A stretch of 64,000 nucleotides of DNA. Origin: Brumimicrobium oceani (GTDB lineage Bacteria > Bacteroidota > Bacteroidia > Flavobacteriales_D > Crocinitomicaceae). The DNA lies in NCBI RefSeq assembly GCF_003143775.1, contig NZ_QFRJ01000002.1, forward strand, positions 144,501-208,500. Reading direction: 5' to 3'. A program made the position numbers and the translations under genes. Shown here one piece after another: positions 33,815 through 43,131 of the stretch. Numbering within the stretch: the stretch's first letter is position 1; each line of letters begins with the position of its first letter. The notes under the pieces are model-generated. The model saw only the letters and a program-made list of their open reading frames with translations. It made no database searches and was not told where the DNA came from.

Positions 33815-34237
33815 ATGAACTGGGGACACGGAATAACCATTGCATTAATAGCGTTCATCTCATACATAGTGTATATGGGAGTAGTATTAATGAGTAAGGA
33901 CACTCAACTGGTTACACCAGATTACTATAAAGATGAAGTGCAATTTGAAAGAGAAATTAATGCGCAACAAAACGCAATTAAAAATAAAAGTGATCTTGCT
34001 TTAGAGTTATCAGAGAACGGTGTATTTATTAGATTAAATACACCTGATGAGGTAGAACTATTAGATATCAATCTATACCGTCCGAATGCAAAGGATGGCG
34101 ATATCTCTATTGCCTCTAAAGGTAAAAGTATGTTTATAGATAAATCGGAATTAGAATCCGGTAAATATTACGTTACCGCAGAATGGAAAGCACAGAATGA
34201 AAGCTACCAAATGAGAGATACCCTATGGATTCCATAA
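33815..34237 (+). CDS. fixH: FixH family protein
   Basis: Membrane-anchored protein of 140 residues associated with cbb3 oxidase biogenesis. One N-terminal helix (about 5-27, GITIALIAFISYIVYMGVVL), then KDTQLVTPDYYKDEVQFE, the usual FixH hallmark, and a periplasmic beta domain ending DTLWIP. Family role: cbb3 assembly, probably with a copper P-type ATPase. Its last 13 bases overlap the SafE-type gene. Confidence 0.9.
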   Translation: MNWGHGITIALIAFISYIVYMGVVLMSKDTQLVTPDYYKDEVQFEREINAQQNAIKNKSDLALELSENGVFIRLNTPDEVELLDINLYRPNAKDGDISIASKGKSMFIDKSELESGKYYVTAEWKAQNESYQMRDTLWIP

Positions 34238-35010
34238 TTAATATAATTTTCATTTCTTTTTCTCTGGGATTGGTTACCAACCTGCACTGTATTGGAATGT
34301 GCGGACCTATAGCCATGGCCCTTCCTTTAAATAGAAAGTCCAACGCAACCATTACTGGAGGAATCACCTCCTACTCTATTGGTCGTAGTTTGGGTTACAC
34401 CCTAATGGGAGTGGTCGTAGGAATTATTGGATTAAGCGCTTCTGTGCTGGGAGTTCTACAATGGTTAAGTATTGTCTCTGGAATTTTAATCATCTTTTTT
34501 GCATGGGGTGCCTATTATAAAAGTGGTGTGAAATCTTCCTGGTTCAATAAGTTGGTCATGCGCACCATGTCAAAGTTCTTGAAAGGAAAGCCCGCAGGAA
34601 CACCAAAATTAATGGGTATTGGCTTTATCAATGCATTTTTACCTTGTGGAATGGTATATATAGCACTAATCAGTGCATTAAACGCTGGAAGTATTCAGAA
34701 CTCGATGATTTACATGTTTTTCTTTGGTTTAGGGACTTTACCTGGGTTTATCTTCTTGGGGGTTTTAAAAGATTTCTTTGCAAGAGCAAGCTTCTTTAAC
34801 AGAAAATTTGTGTTGGCTAGTTTAATCTCAGTAGTTGGACTTTTTATGATTTTAAGGGGCCTAAACCTAGGCATTCCATATGTTAGTCCAAAGATTGAAA
34901 TGATGATGGCCAAAGGTGAAAAGAAAGCCTCAAGCGATGCTAAAATAGAAGCTAAGATGAGTTGTTGTTCTAGTAAAGAGGAGGAAGAGTGTACTGATGG
35001 AGAAGAGTGA
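34225..35010 (+). CDS. Sulfite exporter TauE/SafE family membrane protein
   Basis: Six- or seven-helix membrane protein of 261 residues. Start LGLVTNLHCIGMCGPIAMAL carries the HCIGMCGP Cys motif that this family shares with DsbD-like copper/thiol proteins in cbb3 clusters; a second block is GFINAFLPCGMVYIAL. The C-terminus is a short Cys-rich acidic tail (KMSCCSSKEEEECTDGEE), suited to metal binding. Its position after fixH suggests a part in copper or thiol supply for the oxidase; direct evidence is lacking. Confidence 0.88.
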   Translation: MDSIINIIFISFSLGLVTNLHCIGMCGPIAMALPLNRKSNATITGGITSYSIGRSLGYTLMGVVVGIIGLSASVLGVLQWLSIVSGILIIFFAWGAYYKSGVKSSWFNKLVMRTMSKFLKGKPAGTPKLMGIGFINAFLPCGMVYIALISALNAGSIQNSMIYMFFFGLGTLPGFIFLGVLKDFFARASFFNRKFVLASLISVVGLFMILRGLNLGIPYVSPKIEMMMAKGEKKASSDAKIEAKMSCCSSKEEEECTDGEE

Positions 35011-35017
35011 TTCTGAG

Positions 35018-35037
35018 GGGCGATTTACATATCGCCC
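35018..35037 (+). terminator. Possible terminator after the SafE-type gene
   Basis: GGGCGAT (35018-35024) pairs with ATCGCCC (35031-35037), six-base loop, just after the stop; only a weak T-tail follows. The downstream 35038-35100 is C-rich with recurring CCTTACCAA. Confidence 0.4.
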
Positions 35038-35106
35038 TTACCAAATCACCCTTACCAAAACGTCCCCAACAAGTCCTAGCCACCCAATCCCACTTACCAA
35101 CTCGCA

Positions 35107-35136
35107 CAAAAAAAGGAGACCTCTCAGCCTCCTTTT
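35107..35136 (-). terminator. Terminator of the DUF1573 gene
   Basis: AAAAGGAG (35111-35118) pairs with CTCCTTTT (35129-35136), ten-base loop. The T-run on the minus strand (TTTTTTTG) fits termination of the DUF1573 gene. Confidence 0.7.
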
Positions 35137-35160
35137 CAATATCTATAAACAGTTAAGTTC

Positions 35161-35685
35161 TTATTTCTGAACTTGTCCTTTAATGGTAACCACTTTAGTT
35201 CCACTAGGAATGTTTGCAGTAACTGTTACTGACTTGTTCATTGGTGCACCAGCTTGACTTGGGTTCGAAGTAAATGATACTTCTAGTTCTCCTTCCTCAC
35301 CTGGCATGATTGGTTCTTCTGGTTTACGTGGAACAGTACAGCCACAAGATGCTTTTGCATCATTAATGATTAAAGGCTTGTCTCCCGTATTTTTGATTTT
35401 AAACACTGTCGAAACCGGCGTTTGCTTAGGAATGCTCCCAAAATCGTGAACATTAGGAGTGATCTCCATTGTTGTTTGATTGGCCAATCTTTCTTCTTCT
35501 GCCTTCTTTTGCTGTGCTTTGCGCTCTTCGGCTGCCAATTTCAACTCTTCAGAAGTTTGTGAACCTGCAGAAAGTCTAGATCTTTTTTCACCATCTTTCA
35601 CCTCAATATTTGCATCTGTTCCAGTTTCATTAGCGCATGAAAATGTCAAAAGTGCAAATGAGAATATCCAAATAACTTTTTTCAT
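35161..35685 (-). CDS. DUF1573 domain lipoprotein
   Basis: Exported lipoprotein of 174 residues: lipobox FALLTFSC (about Cys17), then a charged Glu/Lys-rich spacer (about 40-72) and a DUF1573 Ig-like domain (about 78-174: HDFGSIPKQTPVSTVFKIKN, SCGCTVPRKPEEPIMPGEEG). DUF1573 proteins are common, often secreted, with unknown roles. Promoter: minus-strand TATATTTG (35718-35725). Confidence 0.92.
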   Translation of the reverse strand: MKKVIWIFSFALLTFSCANETGTDANIEVKDGEKRSRLSAGSQTSEELKLAAEERKAQQKKAEEERLANQTTMEITPNVHDFGSIPKQTPVSTVFKIKNTGDKPLIINDAKASCGCTVPRKPEEPIMPGEEGELEVSFTSNPSQAGAPMNKSVTVTANIPSGTKVVTIKGQVQK

Positions 35686-35743
35686 AATTAAATAATTCTT
35701 GTGTTTTGTGTAGATTACAAATATAAAAAATGTAATCGGCTTA

Positions 35744-37330
35744 TTACTTTTCGTTTAAATTCATTTTGTCGTAAGAACCATTTTTCAAGGTTTTATAGGC
35801 TTCCATAAAAATTTCGTTCTTCACATTAAAAATTTGATAGAAGGCTTCAAAGTCCCAAATGTTTTGGGCTACCATAGATTTCAATCGAATTTTGAGCAGA
35901 TCTTCACTCAATGTGTAATCCTCTTCTACAAAAACTAAATTTGAATCTTCTTTTACGGCGTAATCGAAAAACTCATCCAAAAATGATTGATCTATTTCGA
36001 AGTCATTTTTAAACCCTTCTACCGATTTATATTTATTCTTAATCTTTTTCCTGTTGTCGTTCGCATATTCTAAAGAAAAAGTATTGATTACACCAGATCT
36101 ACTCAACTTCTTGTAATAGTCCGAATATTCTGAAGTATCTAAAGGAACAAAGACATCTGGCATAATACCACCACCTCCATACACATTACGCTCCTTAACA
36201 AGTGTTTTGTGAATCAAAGAATCAGGGAGATTAATACTGTCTCTGTGCATCATTTCACCATGTAAGTAACGCTCCATGTAGTCATTTCTATACGCTGAAA
36301 TATCTTCGTACGGTTTCTGAATAAATCTTCCACTTGGTGTATAGTATCTGGCGATTGTTAACCTTAGTTGAGCTCCATCAGACAATTCTACAGGTCGTTG
36401 AACTAATCCTTTTCCAAAAGAACGTCTCCCCACAATTAGTCCTCTGTCCCAATCTTGAACTGCACCAGAAAGAATCTCGCTAGCAGAGGCAGAACTTTCG
36501 TCGATTAAAACAACAAGCCTCCCTTTTTCAAAATCACCTTTTTTATCGGCTTTCAACACACTTCTTGGCTGTTTTCTACCCTCGGAGTACACGATTAATT
36601 TGTCGTCAGATAAAAACTCATCAGCAACATATTTGGCCGCGTATAATAAACCACCACCATTTCCTTGCAAATCAAAAATTAAATCTTGCATTCCTGCTTT
36701 TTTCAATTTCTTGATCGCCAAATCCACCTCTTCCTCCGTTGTTCTTGAGAAATTAGTTAGCTTAATATAGCCTACTTCTTCGTCGACCATAAAAGCACTC
36801 ACTACGGAATTCACTGGAATTTTATCTCTTGTTATAGTGTAGTCTTTTAAATCCTCTGCTCCTCTCTTGATAGTAACTACTACCTTACTACCTTTTTCAC
36901 CAAGTAAGAGTTCACGCACCTGAGAATTTTTTAACCCTGTACCAGCAATGTTTTCGCCATCCACCTTTACAATTTGGTCTCCGGCCCTAACGCCCAATTT
37001 CTCCGATGGCCCACCTGGAATAGGATTAACCACCAACAAAGTGTCCTTTAGAATATTGAATCTTATCCCTACTCCCACAAAACTGCCGTTAATTCGCTCG
37101 TTAGCTTGCTCTACTTCATCCGCTGGAATATAAGTTGAATGCGGATCTAGTTCTTCTAACATGGCAACGATGGCTGCTTCAGATATTTTTTTGTTAGGCA
37201 CATCATCAACATACATTCGGTCAATGTAGGTGTAAACCTCATATAACCTCAGCATATTGGCATCATCTCCCTGCGAAAACAGTGAACTTGATAACATTAA
37301 TGTGGCGAGTGCAATTATAATTCTATTCAT
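35744..37330 (-). CDS. S41 family C-terminal processing protease
   Basis: Exported serine protease of the CtpA/Prc type. The 528 residues have a signal peptide (MNRIIIALATLMLSSSLFSQ), a PDZ domain about 80-170 (GVGIRFNILKDTLLVVNPIP, then DQIVKVDGENIAG), and the S41 core with VVLIDESSASASEILSGAVQ (catalytic Ser) and RRSFGKGLVQRPVELSDG (catalytic Lys). A C-terminal helical extension (about 430-528) is common in Bacteroidota members. Own promoter: minus-strand TATTTTTG at 37375-37382. Confidence 0.95.
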   Translation of the reverse strand: MNRIIIALATLMLSSSLFSQGDDANMLRLYEVYTYIDRMYVDDVPNKKISEAAIVAMLEELDPHSTYIPADEVEQANERINGSFVGVGIRFNILKDTLLVVNPIPGGPSEKLGVRAGDQIVKVDGENIAGTGLKNSQVRELLLGEKGSKVVVTIKRGAEDLKDYTITRDKIPVNSVVSAFMVDEEVGYIKLTNFSRTTEEEVDLAIKKLKKAGMQDLIFDLQGNGGGLLYAAKYVADEFLSDDKLIVYSEGRKQPRSVLKADKKGDFEKGRLVVLIDESSASASEILSGAVQDWDRGLIVGRRSFGKGLVQRPVELSDGAQLRLTIARYYTPSGRFIQKPYEDISAYRNDYMERYLHGEMMHRDSINLPDSLIHKTLVKERNVYGGGGIMPDVFVPLDTSEYSDYYKKLSRSGVINTFSLEYANDNRKKIKNKYKSVEGFKNDFEIDQSFLDEFFDYAVKEDSNLVFVEEDYTLSEDLLKIRLKSMVAQNIWDFEAFYQIFNVKNEIFMEAYKTLKNGSYDKMNLNEK

Positions 37331-37374
37331 GATTTGTTTTTAATTGTTCTTTGAATTTTAATCAAATTTGACAC

Positions 37375-37382
37375 CAAAAATA
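37375..37382 (-). promoter_or_regulatory. S41 protease promoter -7 box
   Basis: Minus-strand TATTTTTG, a perfect TAnnTTTG, with a leader of about 40 bases. The divergent NlpC/P60 gene has TAGTTTTG at 37498-37505 on the plus strand. Confidence 0.5.
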
Positions 37383-37526
37383 ACTGTTTGATGACTTTAA
37401 AACACGGAATATAGGCATTTGTTTTATAATTCGCTTTTAAACAAGCAAATGTTAATCTAATAAACCAATCACGAATCTATCACATAGACTTTTAAATTAG
37501 TTTTGTAGGAACGAATTTTTTGAATC

Positions 37527-38429
37527 ATGTACAAAGTCTATTTAATTCTTTTAGCATTGCTTTTTAGCTTCACTCTCTCTGCCCAAGTATTGGAATTTGA
37601 CCAATTAGAAATGAGGTATGATCAAGGGCAATACCAGGCCGTTTATAGAAAAGCCAATCGATTATTAGACAATCCTGAATATGATTTCTCATTCGTGCCT
37701 CGTTATTATCTAGCACTTTCACAACTACAACTAGCACAAAGCAAACGTTGGTACAAACGACACAGTTATGCAATTCAGGACGCCTATGAAAGTTTTCTTG
37801 AACTAAAACAAACACATGAAGGTAGAGAAATATTAAGAGCTCACACCTACGAATTAAGTGTTTTAAAAAGCGACCTAAAACAATGGATGTACGAACTAAA
37901 GAGAGATGGTGACCAAAAGACTTTTGATTTGTTAGAGGATTTCTTGAATATGATTTTAGACGATGTTCCTGATGTGGATAACATGAAGGAAGACCTAATT
38001 ATTCCAGAGGAAGACATTATCACGGAAACGGTATCTATTTCACAGCAAAGACAAAATGTGCTGGCTCTTTCTGACGATTTATTGGGAGTTCCTTATAAAT
38101 GGGCAGGAAACACTCCGAAAGGATTTGACTGTAGTGGTTTTACCTGTTATTTGGCAGAGAAGGAAATGGGAAAAACACTCAACAGAAGAGCTGTGGATCA
38201 GTACAAGGCGTCCATCAAGGTGAAGCGCAAGCATGTCAAACCTGGTGATTTTGTGTTTTTTGATAATGGATCTGGAATTTCTCATGTTGGTGTCGTTTAT
38301 TCTACAAATAATAACAGCATCCAAATGATTCACGCCAGTACAAGTGTTGGAATTTCCATAGTCGACATTTATCAATCTTCCTATTGGAAACAGAGAATTG
38401 CTGGTTTCGGGACTTATTTGGAAGAATAA
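37527..38429 (+). CDS. C40 family (NlpC/P60) peptidoglycan endopeptidase
   Basis: Exported cell-wall hydrolase of 300 residues. It has a signal peptide (MYKVYLILLALLFSFTLSAQ), a TPR-like helical N-half (about 25-150), then the NlpC/P60 domain (about 175-300): GFDCSGFTCYLAEKEMG with the catalytic Cys202, KPGDFVFFDNGSG and ISHVGVVYS with His253. Cuts peptide stems in peptidoglycan. A single gene with its own promoter; the following 280 bases have no gene. Confidence 0.94.
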   Translation: MYKVYLILLALLFSFTLSAQVLEFDQLEMRYDQGQYQAVYRKANRLLDNPEYDFSFVPRYYLALSQLQLAQSKRWYKRHSYAIQDAYESFLELKQTHEGREILRAHTYELSVLKSDLKQWMYELKRDGDQKTFDLLEDFLNMILDDVPDVDNMKEDLIIPEEDIITETVSISQQRQNVLALSDDLLGVPYKWAGNTPKGFDCSGFTCYLAEKEMGKTLNRRAVDQYKASIKVKRKHVKPGDFVFFDNGSGISHVGVVYSTNNNSIQMIHASTSVGISIVDIYQSSYWKQRIAGFGTYLEE

Positions 38430-38706
38430 TTTCTCATAATTAATTGTGCTATTGTGAGTTTAACTTCAATCTCCTGCACGAGTTGTATTTTTAGGCAGTT
38501 ATCAGCGCTAACCTTTCTTTTTTGAAATTAATTAATTGGCTATCTGTTTTTCAATGGAGTTGTCCTTAAAGAACAAGGTGTTAAAAGCTAAGGACGTCAA
38601 CTCTTGATATAAAACAATTAGATATAATTCAAAAACCCTAGAAAATCACATAGAACCAAAATTAATCAGCCATAGTCCATAAGTTTAAAAACTGCTTGTG
38701 ATTTAC

Positions 38707-39246
38707 TTAGCGCTTTAAATATTGGGGTTTAAAGAAAAGCAGAAGGATTGTTAATAAAGAAACCACTGCTCCTGTTGGAATGTAAACAAAGCCATTCATA
38801 AAAAAACGAATATCAAAAATTGTAACAACCGCGAGGAACAAAAACAAAGCATAATTCAACCGCAAAAAATTCTTTCCCAAGGGGGTCAAATATTCCTTCT
38901 TAAAACCGCCAATTAAAGCATAAACTCCTGTTCCTATTTGAAAAATCATTCCACCCACAACAATGTTCGAATAATCTAGAAATGACATAGAGGAAAGAAA
39001 GCTGTAAAGTGCATAAAAAGAAGGTGAAATCAGGAAAGTAAAGATTAGGATAAATTGCAATTTACCTAAGTCTGTGTTCCTAATAAATAAACCCAAGGAA
39101 AGAAATGTAAAGAACAATGCAATTAATATGAGCAGATATTTCAGATGTAGAATAGGGTTCAATACATAAAACACCATCAATAATGAGTAAATAACTAAAG
39201 TTAAAAAACTCAATATTGACAGTATTGAAAATGTTCGCTTCATCAT
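38707..39246 (-). CDS. Polytopic membrane protein, unknown
   Basis: A 179-residue hydrophobic protein with about five or six predicted helices and few charged residues. I do not recognise a family. It lies 59 bases downstream of the YfhO-type gene and is probably co-transcribed. The short polar N-terminus (MMKRTFSILSILSFL) and LFFKPQYLKR tail are all that can be said. Confidence 0.75.
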   Translation of the reverse strand: MMKRTFSILSILSFLTLVIYSLLMVFYVLNPILHLKYLLILIALFFTFLSLGLFIRNTDLGKLQFILIFTFLISPSFYALYSFLSSMSFLDYSNIVVGGMIFQIGTGVYALIGGFKKEYLTPLGKNFLRLNYALFLFLAVVTIFDIRFFMNGFVYIPTGAVVSLLTILLLFFKPQYLKR

Positions 39247-39305
39247 TAATTATTAAGCATTCCTATTCGACGCTATTCGCAAGTAAAGCAATTACGCTAC
39301 TCCTT

Positions 39306-42266
39306 TTAAGCAGCTTCATCCTCCTTATTTTTCATTAAGAAATCTTGAAAAAAGAATATTCCCATCACAATGAATAATAAAATCGAACCAGCAAAAGAAA
39401 TATTGTTTGCTAAATCAAATTTAGGAACTTCAAATCGCATTTCTACATCATATTTTCCTGCAGGTAATTCAAGTCCTCTTAATAGATAGTTTACTCTTTG
39501 AATTTCAACTTTCTCCCCTTTTACGTAAGCATTCCAACCATCAGGGAAATACATTTCAGAAAAAACAGCAAATTGATTATCTGGAACATTTACACTGTAA
39601 ACCATTGCATTCGGCGCATAAGAAGTCATTTCGATACTTCCTTGTCCTGTAAAAGTTAAAGAAGACAATTGACTAGCATCTTCAACTCCAATGATTGCTT
39701 CGTTTTTAGGATCAAAATCGTGAATCATTTGAACCGTTAACAATTTAGAAAAGCTGTTTAAACTGTCTTTTTCCAATTCCACTGTGGGAATCCAATTCAC
39801 TTGTCCATTTACGTCTTGAACAAAGCTTGAGTTGACTCCTGAACGTAAAACGCCGCTCAAATCAACTCGCATTGAATCACCATTAAAGAACACAATATTC
39901 TCTCTTCCCGAAATTGTATCTAACTTTTTACTTACTCCATTCACCACAAGGGCATGTTCTGATTCATTTGAAATCATAAACATATTACTTAATGCCAGCA
40001 GTTCTTTATTCGCATTGGGTTGAACACTCAACTCCTTTACTAACCAAGCACTTCCTAAAGCTCCAGGATTTCTTCGTGCTTGCCCTTCTTGAATAAAGTA
40101 TTTTACATTCAGCATATTTAAAACATCCATATTATTGTAATTAATATGAAAATCTTTAACGTTCTGAATTCGGCGCAGCTTTGCACCATGATATCCATTT
40201 AAAGCTTTGTGGAAATATGACGCTCTAGAACTATTGAAGCCAATAGATGGCTCATAAACACGATAATTAGTAGCCATTCCAAGTGTTTGTAACTTTTTCA
40301 ACCACAATTCATTTTGGTTAACTCTTCCACGGTTTTTCCCGTTAGCCACGGAAACATTATCAATTAAACTTTTTAGTGATGGATCAGCGGCCACTTCTTG
40401 CTCCAGAATTTGTTTATCTGCTTGACTCGGCGCGACAGGGAAATCATTTTTTTCCTTTTCCGCCCAATGATCATAGTTTCTTCCATCTGACTTTTTGTTG
40501 TTCAAATAGTTCAAATCTACCATCACTAAATCAATTACTACAAACAATCCTAGTCCCAATAAAATATACTCCTTCTTTACTTTTGTTTTTAGGAAAATTG
40601 AAACTAGCGCAATTCCCATCACCAAAAAGAAAATAGAACGCAACATGCTTGATTGATAAACTCCTCTTCTAAACTCAATTAAAGCGTCAAATTGGTCATT
40701 CACACGCTTCATTTGTTGGTCTATCACTTGTTGAACCTGTGAAGCGTTATTGATGTCAATTCCATTTTCCCTCAGCACCGCAGGATCTTCTTGGGCCAAT
40801 TGGGCTTTAACTTGGTCTCCATAAGAATATAGGTAATCGTTTTCTTGCGTGGATAAATATCCATTTCCTAAGCCCGTAAAAGTTAAAACCACCATTACCA
40901 CCAATAAGGCAGCTGAAGCGATATAAAACGGTTTAATGTTATTTAATATCTCTTCTTTTTTCTTGAATAATTTATTTAGGAAAAGAACAGCTATTAAAGG
41001 AATGGTGAGTTCTACAATTGCCAGAATAATTGTTACTGCTCTGAATTTGTTGTAGAAAGGGACATTGTCTAAGAAAAAGTCTGTAAGTCCCATAAAATTT
41101 TTCCCCCAAGACAACATCAAAGTAAGCACAGTAATTCCAAATAATGCCCATTTCATTGGTCCATTGAGGTAAACCATTCCCAAAACCGCCAAAAAGAAAA
41201 CAATAATTCCCAAATAAACTGGTCCCGAAGTAAAGGGCTGATCTCCCCAATAAATATTGTTTTGCGCAACCAAGCTTGCCTTAGAGCGCATTTCTGGTGA
41301 GCGCAATTGCTCAGCAAATTGACTATTGGCAATAGCAGCGCTTGATCCTCCCAGAACATAAGGCGATATCAACGTCATTGATTCTTTTACTCCATAACTC
41401 CATTGTGTTACATAGTCTTTATCTAATCCTGAAGTTGAATTTGCAGCGTTCGTAGTTCCATTTACATTGATGGAAATATCATTGCCTCCCCTAATGGTAT
41501 ATTTTGAATAATCGTTAGTCAAAGAGAGATTTCCATAGTTTATCCCCAAGGCAAAAACATAAACCAAAAGAAGGGCTCCTGTGGCTTTAAGAAAATTACC
41601 TATGTTTTTATGCTTTATATGTCTAATGAATTCCGCAATTCCGACAAAAACAAGCAACATTCCCAGGTAGAAAGTAATCTGAACGTGATTCGCTGCCAAT
41701 TGCATACTCATGAATAGAGCGGACAGTACAACTCCCCATTTCAAATTGTGACGATAGGCCATATAAAAAGCACCAATTACAGGAGGTGCAAGTCCAATAG
41801 CGGCAGCTTTCGTGTTGTGACCAGCTTGTAAAATGATAATAAAGTAAGATGAAAAGGCAAAAGCAAAAGCTCCAAAAATGGCCACCTTAGCATTTACTTT
41901 CATGCACAACAACATAATGTAGAAACCTAGCAAATAAGCGAAAAACATTCCAGCCGGGGAAGTTAACCATAACTGAAAAGCAGTTGAAACCTTTTTGAGT
42001 AAATTCCCTTCATACTTAGTTGAAATCTGATAAGTTGGCATACCACCAAACATGGAGTTTGTCCAAAGTGGCTCTTCACCATTCACATCACGAAAATGAT
42101 TTATTTCATTAGACATTCCTTTGAACTGTTCAATATCGTGTTGTTTTAGACTATGACCAGTAAATTGTGGCTGAAAGTAAATAAATGTAGTAATGATAAA
42201 TAAGCCAATGGCTAAGAAATGTATCCAGTTATTTTTGAACAACTGTCGGAAATCAATTTTTCTCAT
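39306..42266 (-). CDS. YfhO family integral membrane protein
   Basis: Large membrane protein of 986 residues with about a dozen helices and long extracytoplasmic loops. N-terminal helices begin about residue 15; NHFRDVNGEEPLWTNSMFGG and GMPTYQIS, and AGHNTKAAAIGLAPPVIGAF resemble the YfhO/GT-C superfamily (polyprenyl-phosphate-sugar glycosyltransferases). In Bacillus YfhO affects lipoteichoic-acid glycosylation; here a role in envelope glycan modification is only an inference. A large loop (about 600-900) is soluble and beta-rich, ending with a final helix near 950. Confidence 0.9.
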   Translation of the reverse strand: MRKIDFRQLFKNNWIHFLAIGLFIITTFIYFQPQFTGHSLKQHDIEQFKGMSNEINHFRDVNGEEPLWTNSMFGGMPTYQISTKYEGNLLKKVSTAFQLWLTSPAGMFFAYLLGFYIMLLCMKVNAKVAIFGAFAFAFSSYFIIILQAGHNTKAAAIGLAPPVIGAFYMAYRHNLKWGVVLSALFMSMQLAANHVQITFYLGMLLVFVGIAEFIRHIKHKNIGNFLKATGALLLVYVFALGINYGNLSLTNDYSKYTIRGGNDISINVNGTTNAANSTSGLDKDYVTQWSYGVKESMTLISPYVLGGSSAAIANSQFAEQLRSPEMRSKASLVAQNNIYWGDQPFTSGPVYLGIIVFFLAVLGMVYLNGPMKWALFGITVLTLMLSWGKNFMGLTDFFLDNVPFYNKFRAVTIILAIVELTIPLIAVLFLNKLFKKKEEILNNIKPFYIASAALLVVMVVLTFTGLGNGYLSTQENDYLYSYGDQVKAQLAQEDPAVLRENGIDINNASQVQQVIDQQMKRVNDQFDALIEFRRGVYQSSMLRSIFFLVMGIALVSIFLKTKVKKEYILLGLGLFVVIDLVMVDLNYLNNKKSDGRNYDHWAEKEKNDFPVAPSQADKQILEQEVAADPSLKSLIDNVSVANGKNRGRVNQNELWLKKLQTLGMATNYRVYEPSIGFNSSRASYFHKALNGYHGAKLRRIQNVKDFHINYNNMDVLNMLNVKYFIQEGQARRNPGALGSAWLVKELSVQPNANKELLALSNMFMISNESEHALVVNGVSKKLDTISGRENIVFFNGDSMRVDLSGVLRSGVNSSFVQDVNGQVNWIPTVELEKDSLNSFSKLLTVQMIHDFDPKNEAIIGVEDASQLSSLTFTGQGSIEMTSYAPNAMVYSVNVPDNQFAVFSEMYFPDGWNAYVKGEKVEIQRVNYLLRGLELPAGKYDVEMRFEVPKFDLANNISFAGSILLFIVMGIFFFQDFLMKNKEDEAA

Positions 42267-42343
42267 GGTATAATGTTTTGCCTCAATTTTATAATTTGTA
42301 AATATAATTAAAGTCGTGAATTATGAAATAGCTTTCTCTGTGA

Positions 42344-42925
42344 TTAGCCGTGAATCGTTTCTTTTTTCCCGTATTTATTCATGAGCTGGCCCTCATATTC
42401 CAAAAATTCTTTCCAACGTTTATCCACGTCAATTGAAGTAGCATGTTTTTTAGCAAAATTCAAAAACATCATGTAGTGCCGTGCTTCACTCTCCATCAAT
42501 TCTCTATAGAAAACACGTAACTCAGGATCTGAAATATGCTCTGAAAGTAATCTAAAACGTTCACAACTTCGGGCTTCTATCATTGCACCGAAGAGCATTT
42601 TTTCTACAAACTGTTGCTCTTTACTTCCTCCTTTCTTTTGGAAAGCTAGTAAATCGTGTATGTATTCATCTTTTCTTTCATACCCGAGTTGAAAACCACG
42701 CTTAACTAATTCCCGATGCACCATTTGAAAATGCTCCATTTCTTCTTTCACTAATTCACCCATCGCCTCCACAACATCTGGGTACATTGGGAATTTTACG
42801 ATGACCGTTATAGCATTGGTAGCCGCTTTTTGCTCACAATAGGCATGATCAGTTAATATTTCTTCAATATTTTTTTCAACAATGTTAACCCAACGAGGAT
42901 CTGTTGGCAATTTTAAACCCAGCAT
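42344..42925 (-). CDS. miaE: tRNA-(ms2io6A) hydroxylase
   Basis: Di-iron monooxygenase that hydroxylates the isopentenyl group of ms2i6A37 in tRNA. The 193 residues show ferritin-like metal motifs HAYCEQKAATNAI, LVKEEMEHFQMVHRELVKRG, MLFGAMIEARSCERFRLLSE and RELMESEARHYMMFLNFA. Oxygen-dependent enzyme. A minus-strand -7 box TATTTTTG (42953-42960) gives a short leader. Confidence 0.94.
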   Translation of the reverse strand: MLGLKLPTDPRWVNIVEKNIEEILTDHAYCEQKAATNAITVIVKFPMYPDVVEAMGELVKEEMEHFQMVHRELVKRGFQLGYERKDEYIHDLLAFQKKGGSKEQQFVEKMLFGAMIEARSCERFRLLSEHISDPELRVFYRELMESEARHYMMFLNFAKKHATSIDVDKRWKEFLEYEGQLMNKYGKKETIHG

Positions 42926-42952
42926 ATCATAATGTTTTTAGAAATTCTAGGG

Positions 42953-42960
42953 CAAAAATA
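42953..42960 (-). promoter_or_regulatory. miaE promoter -7 box
   Basis: Minus-strand TATTTTTG, about 25 bases before the miaE ATG. Confidence 0.45.
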
Positions 42961-43086
42961 GATTTAGATTTTCAATTAGCAATATTTTGAGAAATTAACC
43001 GCGATTATATGTCGAAATCTACTACCGCAAAGACAACTTTTAAATTAAGATTTCGTTGTAGTACCGTATTGTAAAGAATTTTTATT

Positions 43087-43094
43087 TACATTTG
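43087..43094 (+). promoter_or_regulatory. Promoter -7 box for the PKD/PorP/ACP phosphodiesterase operon
   Basis: TACATTTG fits TAnnTTTG and gives a leader of about 31 bases before ATG 43132. Confidence 0.5.
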
Positions 43095-43131
43095 AATTTA
43101 TTATAAAAACTAATTAAAGCATATATAGGCG

